A stretch of 64,000 nt of DNA from Cetobacterium somerae (GTDB lineage Bacteria > Fusobacteriota > Fusobacteriia > Fusobacteriales > Fusobacteriaceae), in contig NZ_CP092519.1 of the NCBI RefSeq assembly GCF_022430525.1, positions 496,001 through 560,000 on the forward strand. The letters run 5' to 3'. Positions within the stretch are counted from its first letter, which is position 1. Each line of letters starts with the position of its first letter. Both the position numbers and the translations under genes were made by a program. Below the pieces are notes generated by a model. It searched no databases, was not told the origin of the DNA, and was given only the letters and a program-made list of their open reading frames with translations. Of this stretch, positions 42,480 to 52,200 are shown one piece after another.

Positions 42480-43589
42480 ATGACAAAAAAATGTATAGGA
42501 TGTGGAATTGAACTTCAAGGAGAAAATCCAAATTCTAATGGATATTTGCCAAAGTCAGTTTTAGAAGGAGATAGCAAAGAGTTACTTTGTCAAAGATGTT
42601 TTAAAATAAAAAATTATGGACAGTATATTCCTATAAAAATGACAAAAGAGGATTATAGACAAGAAGTTAAAAAAAGTTTAGCAGAGGCAGATGTAGCAAT
42701 ACCTGTATTTGATATTATTGATTTTGAAGGATCATTTGATGATGAGATTCTTGATATTTTAAGAGAAATGGAATCAATTGTTGTAATAAATAAATTAGAT
42801 TTAATACCTGATGATAAACATCCATCAGAAGTTGCAGATTGGGTTAAGGGAAGATTGGGAGAAGAAGGAATTGCTCCGTTAGATGTAGCTATAGTAAGTT
42901 CTAAAAATGGATATGGAATAAATGGAATATTTAAGAAAATTAAACATTTTTATCCAAATGGAGCAAAAGCTTTAGTTTTAGGAGTAACGAATGTTGGGAA
43001 ATCAAGTATTATAAACAAACTTATAGGTGCTAAGAGAGTAACTGTATCAAAATTTCCAGGAACAACTCTAAAAAGTGTTAAAACAGAAATTCCATTTTCA
43101 AAAATAACATTAATTGATACACCGGGTTTAATTCCTAGTGGAAGATTTTCTGACTTTGTTTGTCAAGAGTGCAATCAAAATATAATTCCAGCTAATGAGA
43201 TATCAAGAAAAACATATAAGGTTCAAGAGGATAGAGTTATATTAATTGGTGGAATGATACAAATGAGAGTATTAAATGACGACGAGTTAAAACCAATATT
43301 CTCACTATATGCATCTAAAGATGTAACGTTTCATGAGACAAATATAGAGAAAGCGAAAGAGTTAATGCAAAAAGCAGACTTTTTAACACCGCCATGTGAA
43401 AATTGTAGAGACGAATTTAACTCTTTAGAAAAAGATGTAGAAGTATACACAGTAGAAACAGGAGAAGAATTAGTTTTTAAAGGTTTGGGATGGTTATCTG
43501 TAAAAAGAGGGCCTTTAAAAGTAGAAATAATATCACCAAAAGGTGGAGAAATATTAATAAGAGAAGCTTTTATAAAACCAAAAAGATAG
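42480..43589 (+). CDS. yqeH: Circularly permuted GTPase YqeH, 30S ribosome biogenesis
   Basis: A 369-residue GTPase needed for small-subunit assembly in Firmicutes. A treble-clef zinc finger (Cys5, Cys8, Cys37, Cys40) is followed by GTPase motifs in permuted order: NKLDL (G4), SSKNGYG (G5), GVTNVGKSS (G1), then TLIDTPG (G3). The C-terminal domain contains a second cysteine set (CQEC; CENC). AGGAGAG precedes the ATG. Confidence 0.95.
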   Translation: MTKKCIGCGIELQGENPNSNGYLPKSVLEGDSKELLCQRCFKIKNYGQYIPIKMTKEDYRQEVKKSLAEADVAIPVFDIIDFEGSFDDEILDILREMESIVVINKLDLIPDDKHPSEVADWVKGRLGEEGIAPLDVAIVSSKNGYGINGIFKKIKHFYPNGAKALVLGVTNVGKSSIINKLIGAKRVTVSKFPGTTLKSVKTEIPFSKITLIDTPGLIPSGRFSDFVCQECNQNIIPANEISRKTYKVQEDRVILIGGMIQMRVLNDDELKPIFSLYASKDVTFHETNIEKAKELMQKADFLTPPCENCRDEFNSLEKDVEVYTVETGEELVFKGLGWLSVKRGPLKVEIISPKGGEILIREAFIKPKR

Positions 43590-43607
43590 AAGATGAGGTT
43601 CTAGGGG

Positions 43608-44084
43608 ATGGAAAAAGACGGAAGAATAACTACTCTAAATTGGATTATAAATATAGCGGTAACAATTTTATTTATCTATCTTGCTATGAGAGGAATTGAT
43701 GATCTAACAGGAACATATAAAATTGATGAAACGGTAAGAAGTACAAAAGAACTTAGAATAGCTTTAGAAAAATACTATCAATTAACAGGGAATTATCCTG
43801 AATTAACAAAACCAGGGGTAAATATGAACTTACATCTTTTGGATTATGTGAATGAAAAAGGACAAAAGATATCTTTTGCAGATATTTATGGAAGAAAAAC
43901 TTTAGCTAAAACATACGGTAGTAATTCAATAATTGCATCAAATGAAGTTTATGATGTACAGAATTTTGAAAATACAAGTAAAAATGGCGGTTGGAATTAT
44001 AATTATTCTCAAAGAACAGGAGAGATTCATCCTAATTTACCTGAGGATATTTATATAGAAAAAGTAAACTGGATTAGACAGTAG
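43608..44084 (+). CDS. Membrane-anchored protein resembling a type II secretion pseudopilin
   Basis: A 158-residue protein with one membrane segment (about 12-28) and an exported domain. STKELRIALEKYYQLTGNYPEL recalls the helix and loop of GspG-type pseudopilins, and GGWNYNYSQRTGEIHPN recalls their C-terminal loop. It lacks the canonical prepilin peptidase site (glycine followed by FTLIE), so processing is doubtful. It is 18 bases after yqeH and 21 before the FAD gene. Family relation is my inference; function unknown. Confidence 0.6.
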   Translation: MEKDGRITTLNWIINIAVTILFIYLAMRGIDDLTGTYKIDETVRSTKELRIALEKYYQLTGNYPELTKPGVNMNLHLLDYVNEKGQKISFADIYGRKTLAKTYGSNSIIASNEVYDVQNFENTSKNGGWNYNYSQRTGEIHPNLPEDIYIEKVNWIRQ

Positions 44085-44105
44085 AACATGAATGGAGGAA
44101 AATAA

Positions 44106-45497
44106 ATGTACGATATTATATTTTTAGGTGGAGGACAAGCTGGGGTTTTTGGAGCTTACGAAGCTATTAAAAAGAATAAGGATTTAAAGATTTTAGTTTT
44201 AGACAAAGGTAGAATGTTAACACAAAGAGTTTGTCCAAAAGAAAAGCTAGGAACATGTGTAAAGTGTCCAACTTGTGCAATAATTTATGGAGTTTCAGGA
44301 GCTGGAGCTTTCTCTGACTCTAAATTTAATATGGATTATAGAGTTGGTGGAGATGTTCATGTTTTAACTGGAAAAGTAATTGTAAATGAAACTATTCAAT
44401 ATGTAGCAGATATATATAAAGATTTTGGATTTGATGAAAAACCATCTGGTTTAGAGTATAATCAAGTTATGTTAGATTTAAAGAAAAGATGTATTGAAAA
44501 TAATGTACAGTTAGTAGATACGCCAACAATGCACTTGGGAACAGATGGATCAAGAGAACTATATACAAAATTAGTAAATTCTTTATTAGAAAAAGGTGTA
44601 GAGTTTATAACTGAAAGGTCTGCTGAAGGATTAATAATAGAGAATGGTGAAATAAAAGGAGTAACTGTAAAAAATAAAAAAGATGAAGTTGAAAATTACT
44701 TTGCAAAAAATGTTGTAATTGGACTTGGAAGAAGTGGTGCAAAAAAACTGATGGAGATGTGTGAAGAGTCAGGAGTATCATATGAGACAGGTGCAGTTGA
44801 TCTAGGTGTAAGAGTAGAGATACCTGATTTAGTAATGAAGGATATTAACGAAAATTTCTATGAAGCAAAGATGATTTATCATACAACAAAATATAGAGAT
44901 AAAATGAGAACTTTCTGTTCAAATCCAAGTGGATTTATAGCTGCAGAAAAACATAGTGACGATGTAGTACTAGCAAATGGTCATGCATATAAAGATAAGA
45001 AATCTCAAAATACAAACTTAGCTTTATTATGTACAAAGACATTTACACAACCATTTAAGCAACCATTTGAATATGCAACTGCTATAGCGAAGATGTCGTC
45101 AATGCTAACTGGTGGTAAGATATTAATGCAATCTTACGGAGATTTAAAAGTAGGAAGAAGATCAACAGATGAGTCTATAGCTAGATTAAATATAATTCCA
45201 ACAACAGAAGATTATGTAGCTGGGGATATAGCGCTAGCATGTCCAAAAAGAATCTTGGATAATATTATAGAGTTTATAGAAGTTCATGACAAAATAACTC
45301 CAGGGTTTGCATCAAGTGACTTATTGCTATATTTCCCTGAGATAAAATTTAGAAGTACAAGAATAAAAATAGATGCTAATATGGAAACGAATATAAAAGG
45401 ATTATACGCAGCAGGAGACAGCTCGGGATACGGAAGTGGACTAAATATAGCTGCAGTAATGGGGATACTGGCGGTAAGACATATAATTTCTAAATAA
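44106..45497 (+). CDS. FAD-dependent oxidoreductase
   Basis: A 463-residue flavoprotein with N-terminal FAD-binding FLGGGQAGVFGAYEA and a C-terminal GLYAAGDSSGYGSGLNIAA that closes the flavin site. Near residue 40-60 is an unusual cysteine-rich stretch (RVCPKEKLGTCVKCPTC) then GVSGAGAFSDSKFN. It belongs to the large group of uncharacterised FAD dehydrogenases found in anaerobes; the substrate is unknown. Located before ftsY (14-base gap), apparently in the same operon. Confidence 0.8.
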   Translation: MYDIIFLGGGQAGVFGAYEAIKKNKDLKILVLDKGRMLTQRVCPKEKLGTCVKCPTCAIIYGVSGAGAFSDSKFNMDYRVGGDVHVLTGKVIVNETIQYVADIYKDFGFDEKPSGLEYNQVMLDLKKRCIENNVQLVDTPTMHLGTDGSRELYTKLVNSLLEKGVEFITERSAEGLIIENGEIKGVTVKNKKDEVENYFAKNVVIGLGRSGAKKLMEMCEESGVSYETGAVDLGVRVEIPDLVMKDINENFYEAKMIYHTTKYRDKMRTFCSNPSGFIAAEKHSDDVVLANGHAYKDKKSQNTNLALLCTKTFTQPFKQPFEYATAIAKMSSMLTGGKILMQSYGDLKVGRRSTDESIARLNIIPTTEDYVAGDIALACPKRILDNIIEFIEVHDKITPGFASSDLLLYFPEIKFRSTRIKIDANMETNIKGLYAAGDSSGYGSGLNIAAVMGILAVRHIISK

Positions 45498-45511
45498 TTT
45501 GGAGGACTATA

Positions 45512-46681
45512 ATGGGATTTTTTAATAAACTTTTCGGTAGAAAAAAAGAGGATAAAGTTGAAGAAAAAGAAGAAAAGTTAGAACACGAAGTGATAGAGGA
45601 AGAAATTGAATCACTTGAAGAGTTAAAAGAAGAAAAAATAGATGAAGAAGAAAGAATAGATGAAGCAGTAGAAAAAGCAATTGATGATGAAAAAAACGAA
45701 GAGTCAACAATAGAAAACGAAGAAATAAAAGATGAGATAGTGTACATAGAAAAACCAAAAGTTGAAAAGAGAAGCTTCTTCACATCTTTAAAAGAAAAGT
45801 TATTTAAATCAAGAGAAGGTTTATTTGGCACTTTGAAAAATATTTTTACGGGAAAATCAATAGTAGATGGAGAAATGTATGAAGAATTAGAAGATACATT
45901 AGTACAATCAGATATTGGTATTGAAATGACTTTAAAAATAGTAAAGGATTTAAAAGCAGAAGTAAAAGCTAGAGGAGTTAAAAAGCCAGAGGATGTATAT
46001 CCAGTCTTAAAAGATGTATTAGAGGGATATTTAATTACAGAAAATACTAAATTAGATATTCAACCTGGAAGAATGAATGTGATTCTAATAGTGGGAGTAA
46101 ATGGTGTTGGAAAAACAACAACTATTGGAAAAATTGCGGCTAAGCTGGTAAAAGATGGTAAAAAAGTTGTAATAGGTGCAGCTGATACATTTAGAGCAGC
46201 TGCAGTTGAGCAATTAGAAGAGTGGGTAAAAAGAGCAGGAGCAGAAATTGTAAAGCATCCAGAAGGAGCAGATCCAGGAGCAGTTGTCTTTGATACCTTA
46301 AAGGCTGGAGAAGACAAAAATGCTGATGTTGTAATTATTGATACAGCAGGAAGATTACATAATAAAAATAATCTGATGAAGGAATTAGAAAAAATAAATA
46401 ATATTATAAAGAAAAAAATAGGAGACCAACCTTACGAGTCAATTTTAGTTTTAGATGGAACTACAGGACAAAATGGACTGATTCAAGCAAGAGTATTTAA
46501 CGAAGTGACAAAATTAACAGGATTTATTGTTACTAAATTAGATGGAACGGCCAAGGGTGGAATACTATTTAGTATCTCTGAAGAGCTTAAAAAACCTATA
46601 AAATATATAGGAGTAGGAGAGGGAATAGAAGATTTAAGAGAGTTTAATAGTAAAGAGTATATACAAGCAATTTTTGATTAA
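45512..46681 (+). CDS. ftsY: Signal recognition particle receptor FtsY
   Basis: GTPase that docks SRP-ribosome complexes at the membrane. The 389-residue chain has an acidic N-terminal domain (about 1-90, very rich in Glu and Lys), a four-helix N domain, and the G domain with GVNGVGKTTT, DTFRAAAVEQL, DTAGRLHNK and TKLDGTAKGG. The acidic domain is longer than in Bacillus and closer to the Gram-negative form. Confidence 0.96.
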   Translation: MGFFNKLFGRKKEDKVEEKEEKLEHEVIEEEIESLEELKEEKIDEEERIDEAVEKAIDDEKNEESTIENEEIKDEIVYIEKPKVEKRSFFTSLKEKLFKSREGLFGTLKNIFTGKSIVDGEMYEELEDTLVQSDIGIEMTLKIVKDLKAEVKARGVKKPEDVYPVLKDVLEGYLITENTKLDIQPGRMNVILIVGVNGVGKTTTIGKIAAKLVKDGKKVVIGAADTFRAAAVEQLEEWVKRAGAEIVKHPEGADPGAVVFDTLKAGEDKNADVVIIDTAGRLHNKNNLMKELEKINNIIKKKIGDQPYESILVLDGTTGQNGLIQARVFNEVTKLTGFIVTKLDGTAKGGILFSISEELKKPIKYIGVGEGIEDLREFNSKEYIQAIFD

Positions 46682-46814
46682 TATATTAAAAAAAATAGAA
46701 TTTCTGTTGTAAATATATATAAAATTTGTTAATATATAGTTGAAAATTATGAGCACTATTACAGTATAGTTAAAAATGTGCAATTTATTTAATAAAAATC
46801 AAGGAGGACTTAAA

Positions 46815-47813
46815 GTGAGCATTATAGTTCAAATTAAAGAAAAAGCAAAAACTTTAGGAAACAAAATAGTTCTTCCTGAGGCTACTGATGAGAGAGTAAT
46901 CAGAGCAGCTGCAGGAGTAGTTGAGGAGAAGTTAGGAACTCCAGTATTAATAGGAAATGTAGAAACAATAAAAACATTTGCTACAAATTTAGGAGTATCT
47001 TTAGATGGTGTTGAAATTATTGATCCCAAAACTACTGATAAATTAGCTTCATATGTTGAGAAACTTTGTGAGTTAAGAGCAAAAAAAGGAATGACTCCAG
47101 AAGAAGCAGAAAGATTATTAACAACTGATGTTAACTTCTTTGGTGCTATGATGGTTAAAATGGGAGATGTAGCAGGGATGGTTTCAGGATCAGACTCACC
47201 TACAGCAAATGTTTTAAGAGCTGGATTACAAGTTGTTGGAACAAAGCCAGGAGTAAAAACAGTATCATCAGTATTTTTAATGGAGTTAAAGCATAATGTA
47301 GAGACTTATGGAGAAATCTTAGTATTTGGAGACTGTGCTGTAATTCCAGAACCTACATCAGAGCAATTAGCTGATATTGCATCAGAAGCAGCAGTAACAG
47401 CATCTACAGTAGCTGGATTAGATCCAAAAGTTGCACTTATGTCATTCTCTACAAAAGGATCAGCAAAGCATGATTCAGTAGACGTTGTAAAAAGAGCTGG
47501 AGAAATTTTAAGAGAAAGAAATGCTGATTTCGCGTTTGAAGAGGAATTACAAGCAGATGCTGCTTTAGTAGCATCAGTAGGAGTTAAAAAAGCTCCAAAT
47601 TCAAAAGTAGCTGGGCATGCTAATGTATTAATATTCCCTAATTTAGCAGCAGGAAATATCGGATATAAATTAGTTCAAAGACTAGCTAATGCAGAGGCAT
47701 ATGGTCCATTAATTCAAGGGTTAGCAGCTCCGATAAACGATTTATCAAGAGGATGTTCAGTTAAAGATATCATAGATTTAACTGCAATAACATCAGTACA
47801 AGCTGGAAAGTAA
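46815..47813 (+). CDS. pta: Phosphate acetyltransferase
   Basis: Converts acetyl-CoA and Pi to acetyl phosphate. The GTG start at 46815 is preceded by AAGGAGG at 7 bases, giving 332 residues, the short Pta form without regulatory domains; the upstream in-frame ATG at 46776 has no ribosome-binding site. Features include LPEATDERVIRAA, VSGSDSPTANVLRAGLQ and a C-terminal LIQGLAAPINDLSRGCS. Followed by ackA, its partner in acetate production and ATP formation. Confidence 0.95.
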   Translation: MSIIVQIKEKAKTLGNKIVLPEATDERVIRAAAGVVEEKLGTPVLIGNVETIKTFATNLGVSLDGVEIIDPKTTDKLASYVEKLCELRAKKGMTPEEAERLLTTDVNFFGAMMVKMGDVAGMVSGSDSPTANVLRAGLQVVGTKPGVKTVSSVFLMELKHNVETYGEILVFGDCAVIPEPTSEQLADIASEAAVTASTVAGLDPKVALMSFSTKGSAKHDSVDVVKRAGEILRERNADFAFEEELQADAALVASVGVKKAPNSKVAGHANVLIFPNLAAGNIGYKLVQRLANAEAYGPLIQGLAAPINDLSRGCSVKDIIDLTAITSVQAGK

Positions 47814-47843
47814 TAGATGACGATTTAAATTAAGGTAAAAATC

Positions 47844-47867
47844 CGTAAGGAGTTTTAACTCCTTACG
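47844..47867 (+). repeat. Inverted repeat between pta and ackA
   Basis: CGTAAGGAGTT (47844-47854) and AACTCCTTACG (47857-47867) form a long G+C-containing stem. It is not followed by a T-run, so it may be a processing or stability element rather than a terminator. Confidence 0.6.
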
Positions 47868-47914
47868 AATTAAATATATTAAAATAAAAAAATAAAATTA
47901 AGGTGGTAAATTTA

Positions 47915-49120
47915 ATGAAAGTTTTAGTTATTAACTGTGGTAGTTCATCTCTAAAGTACCAATTATTAAATCCTGAATCGGGAGAGCTTTTTGCAATTGG
48001 ACTTTGTGAAAGAATAGGAATCGAAGGATCAAAAATGGAGTATGAAACTCCAGCTAACGATTTTGAAATCGAAATAAAGCAAGATATGCCAACTCATAAG
48101 GAAGCTTTAGAGTTAGTAATAAATGCTATTACAAATCCAGAGTATGGAGTAATAAAATCAGTAGAAGAGATTGATGCAATAGGTCACAGAGTAGTACACG
48201 GTGGAGAGAAATTCGCTTCATCAGTATTAGTAACTCCAGAAGTTATGGCAGCTATGGAAGAGTGTTCAGAGTTAGCACCATTACATAACCCTGCAAACTT
48301 ATTAGGAATTAGAACAATGCAAGAATTAATGCCAGGAAAGCCAAATGTTGGAGTATTTGATACATCATTCCACCAAACAATGCCAAAAGAAGCATACATG
48401 TATGCATTACCATATGAGGATTATACAGAATTAAAAGTTAGAAAATATGGATTCCACGGAACATCTCATAAATTTGTTTCAGGAGTAGCTCAAGAATTAT
48501 TAGGAAATCCAGCTGAATCAAAAATAATCGTTTGTCACTTAGGAAACGGTGGATCAATATCTGCAGTTAAAAATGGTAAATGTATTGATACAACTATGGG
48601 ATTAACTCCATTACAAGGAATTATGATGGGAACTAGATGTGGAGATATCGATCCAGCAGCAGTTTTATTCATAAAAAATAAAAGAGGATTATCAGATAAA
48701 GAAATGGACGACAGAATGAATAAGCAATCTGGAATCTTAGGAGTATTTGGAGAGTCTTCAGACTGTAGAGATATGGAAATCGCAGCAGCAGCAGGAAATG
48801 AAAGAGCATTATTAGCTGAGAATATGTTTGCTTACAAGATAAGAGGATATGTTGGAAACTATGCAGCTCAAATGGGTGGAGTAGACGCAATTTGCTTCAC
48901 AGGAGGAATTGGAGAGAATTCTGGAAAAGTTAGAGAAGACGTTTTAAGAGGATTAGAGTTTATCGGAGTTGAATTAGATAAAGAAGTTAACTCTAAGAGA
49001 CAAAAAGGAAATGTTCTTTTAACTAAAGAAACATCTAAGGTAAAAGCATTCAAAATACCTACAAATGAAGAGTTAGTAATAGCTAGAGATACTTACGAAA
49101 TTGTAAATGCTACAAAGTAA
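47915..49120 (+). CDS. ackA: Acetate kinase
   Basis: Makes ATP and acetate from acetyl phosphate. The 401-residue protein starts MKVLVINCGSSSLKYQL (ASKHA phosphate-1 motif) and contains GHRVVHGG, FDTSFHQTMP, HLGNGGS and FTGGIGENS. The ATG at 47915 is preceded by AAGGTGG; the earlier in-frame ATG at 47903 is too close to that site. Lies about 100 bases after pta with a hairpin between. Confidence 0.96.
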   Translation: MKVLVINCGSSSLKYQLLNPESGELFAIGLCERIGIEGSKMEYETPANDFEIEIKQDMPTHKEALELVINAITNPEYGVIKSVEEIDAIGHRVVHGGEKFASSVLVTPEVMAAMEECSELAPLHNPANLLGIRTMQELMPGKPNVGVFDTSFHQTMPKEAYMYALPYEDYTELKVRKYGFHGTSHKFVSGVAQELLGNPAESKIIVCHLGNGGSISAVKNGKCIDTTMGLTPLQGIMMGTRCGDIDPAAVLFIKNKRGLSDKEMDDRMNKQSGILGVFGESSDCRDMEIAAAAGNERALLAENMFAYKIRGYVGNYAAQMGGVDAICFTGGIGENSGKVREDVLRGLEFIGVELDKEVNSKRQKGNVLLTKETSKVKAFKIPTNEELVIARDTYEIVNATK

Positions 49121-49221
49121 TAAGTGTTGAAAGTTGTTTAATAAATAAACATATTAGTCAGTAAAAAATTATATTTGGTTGAATTAGTTTAAAAATTTCT
49201 TAAAAAAATCGAGAACTTTAA

Positions 49222-49250
49222 TTGACAATTAATAAGAATACTCGTAAAAT
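49222..49250 (+). promoter_or_regulatory. Promoter of nifJ
   Basis: Perfect TTGACA (49222-49227), 17-base spacer, TAAAAT (49245-49250), 44 bases before the nifJ ATG. Confidence 0.75.
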
Positions 49251-49293
49251 AGAGTTAACTTTAGAGTCAATTAAAAAAGGGAGGACAATTCAA

Positions 49294-52200
49294 ATGGCTA
49301 AAAAAATGCAAACTATGGATGGTAACCAAGCTGCAGCATATGCATCATATGCTTTTACAGAAGTAGCAGGTATTTATCCAATAACTCCATCATCGCCAAT
49401 GGCTGAGTACACTGACGAGTGGGCATCAAGAGGAATGAAAAATATGTTTGGAGTTCCAGTAAAAGTTGTTGAAATGCAATCAGAGGCAGGAGCAGCTGGA
49501 ACAGTTCACGGATCTTTACAGGCAGGAGCTTTAACTACAACATATACAGCATCACAAGGATTACTATTAAAAGTGCCTAATATGTATAAAATAGCTGGAG
49601 AACTTTTACCAGGAGTTATCCACGTATCAGCAAGAGCGTTAGCAGCACAAGCGTTATCAATATTTGGTGATCACCAAGACGTTTATGCAGCTAGACAAAC
49701 TGGATTTGCTATGTTATTTGAGAGCTCAGTACAAGAAGTAATGGATTTATCAGGAGTTGCACACTTAGCAGCTATTAAATCAAGAGTTCCTTTCATGAAT
49801 ATATTTGATGGATTTAGAACTTCACACGAAATTCAAAAAGTTGAAGTAATGGATTTTGATGTATTCAAGAGATTAGTAGATATGGATGCTATTAAAGCTT
49901 TCAGAGAAAGAGCTTTAAACCCAGAGCACCCAGTAACAAAAGGAACAGCTCAAAACGACGATATCTACTTCCAAACTAGAGAAGTACAAAATAAATTCTA
50001 CGATGCAGTACCTGCAATTGTAGCTAACTATATGGAAGAAATTTCAAAAGTAACTGGAAGAGATTATAAGCCATTTAACTATTATGGAGCACCAGATGCA
50101 GAGCATATTGTTATTGCTATGGGATCTGTTTGTGAAACATTAATAGAAACAGTTGATTATTTAGTAGGAAAAGGAGAAAAGGTAGGACTTATCAATGTTC
50201 ACTTATATAGACCATTCTCTGCTGAATACTTCTTCAATGTATTCCCTAAGACAGTTAAGAAAATTGCTGTACTAGACAGAACAAAAGAGCCTGGAGCATT
50301 AGGAGAGCCTTTATACATGGATGTTAGAGGATTATTCTATGGAATGGAAAACGCTCCAGTAATCGTAGGTGGAAGATATGGATTATCTTCAAAAGACACA
50401 ACACCAGCTCAAATGAAAGCTGTATTTGATAACTTAAAGCAAGCTGAGCCGAAAGATGGATTTGTAGTTGGAATCAACGATGACGTAACTTACAAATCTC
50501 TTGAAGTTGGACCAAGCATTGAAACAGGAGCAGAAGGAGTAAGAGAATGCTTATTCTTCGGACTTGGATCAGATGGTACAGTTGGAGCAAACAAAAACTC
50601 AATTAAAATTATTGGAGATAAAACAGACTTATATGCACAAGGATATTTTGCATATGACTCAAAGAAATCTGGAGGATCAACAAGATCTCACTTAAGATTT
50701 GGTAAACATCCAATTAAATCAACTTACTTAGTATCTTCACCAAACTTCGTTGCTTGTTCAGTACCAGCTTACTTAACACAATACGATATGATAGGTGGAT
50801 TAAAGCAAGGTGGAACATTCTTATTAAACTGTGTATGGGATAAAGATGAAGTTGTAGCTCATTTACCAAACTCAGTTAAGAAACAATTAGCAGAGAAAAA
50901 CGCTAAGTTCTACATTATAAATGCTAATAAATTAGCAGCAGAAATTGGATTAGCAGGAAGAACTAATACAATAATGCAATCAGCATTCTTTAAATTAGCA
51001 GATGTTATTCCATTCGAAGATGCACAAACTTATATGAAGCAATATGCTGAAAAGTCATATGCTAAAAAAGGTGACGCAATTGTTAAAATGAACTATGAAG
51101 CTATTGATAAAGGAGCAGGAGAATTAGTTCAAATTACAGTTGATCCTTCATGGGCTAACTTAACAACTGAAGTTGTTGAAGAAAAAGGAGTTTGCTCTTG
51201 TACAGGATGTGGATGTGGATCAACATCTAAATTAGAGTCATTTGTAGAGAAAATTGCAAAACCTATAAATGCTTTAAAAGGAGAAGAGTTACCAGTTTCT
51301 ACATTCTTAGGATATGAAGATGGAACATTTGAGAACGGAACAACAGCTTTCGAAAAAAGAGGAGTTGCAGTAAACGTTCCTGAGTGGAAATCTGAAAATT
51401 GTATCCAATGTAACCAATGTTCATATGTTTGTCCACATGCAGTTATAAGACCATTCTTAATGACAGCAGAGGAAAAAGCAGGAGCACCAAATGAGTTAAA
51501 AACAAAAACTCCAATTGGAAAAGGTTTAGAAGGATTAGAGTATAAGATTCAAGTATCTCCATTAGATTGTACAGGATGTGGACTATGTGCTAACGTATGT
51601 CCAGCTAAAGAGAAAGCTTTAGTTATGGTACCTATCGGGCAAGAAGTTGAAAAAGGTGAGCAAGAAAATGCTGATTACTTATTCAATGAAGTAACATATA
51701 AAGATGAGTTTATGCCAAAAACATCAGTAAAAGGATCACAATTTGCACAACCATTATTCGAGTTCCACGGAGCTTGTGGAGGATGTGGAGAAACTCCTTA
51801 TATTAAAGCAATAACTCAATTATTTGGAGACAGAATGATGATAGCTAACGCTACAGGATGTTCTTCAATTTATGGAGGATCAGCACCATCAACTCCATAT
51901 ACAACAAATAGCTGTGGAGAAGGACCATCATGGGGTAACTCATTATTTGAGGATAACGCAGAGTTTGGATACGGAATGGCAACAGCTGTTGAAACAATGA
52001 GAGATAGAATTCAAACAATAATGGAAGAAAACATGGCAAATGTTTCTCCAGAAGTTGCAGCAATGTTTGCTGAATGGATTGAAAATAGAGCAGATGGAAA
52101 TAAAACTAAAGAAATCAGAAATAGATTAGTTCCAGCTTTAGAAGCATGTAACTGTGGAGTATCAACAGAAATTTTAGAGTTAAAGCAATATCTTGTTAAG

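Noticed and set aside
45490..45831. Serine/phenylalanine-rich frame on the minus strand opposite the start of ftsY
   Set aside because: It is the mirror of the Glu/Lys-rich acidic domain (GAA/GAG read as TTC/CTC) and has no ribosome-binding site.
49121..49221. GTTTA...TAAAC repeat after ackA as a terminator
   Set aside because: Five A/T-rich pairs and no T-run; nothing else recognised in this gap.
49222..49293. N-terminal extension of NifJ
   Set aside because: It contains the -35 and -10 promoter elements; the ATG at 49294 has its own ribosome-binding site and matches homologue starts.
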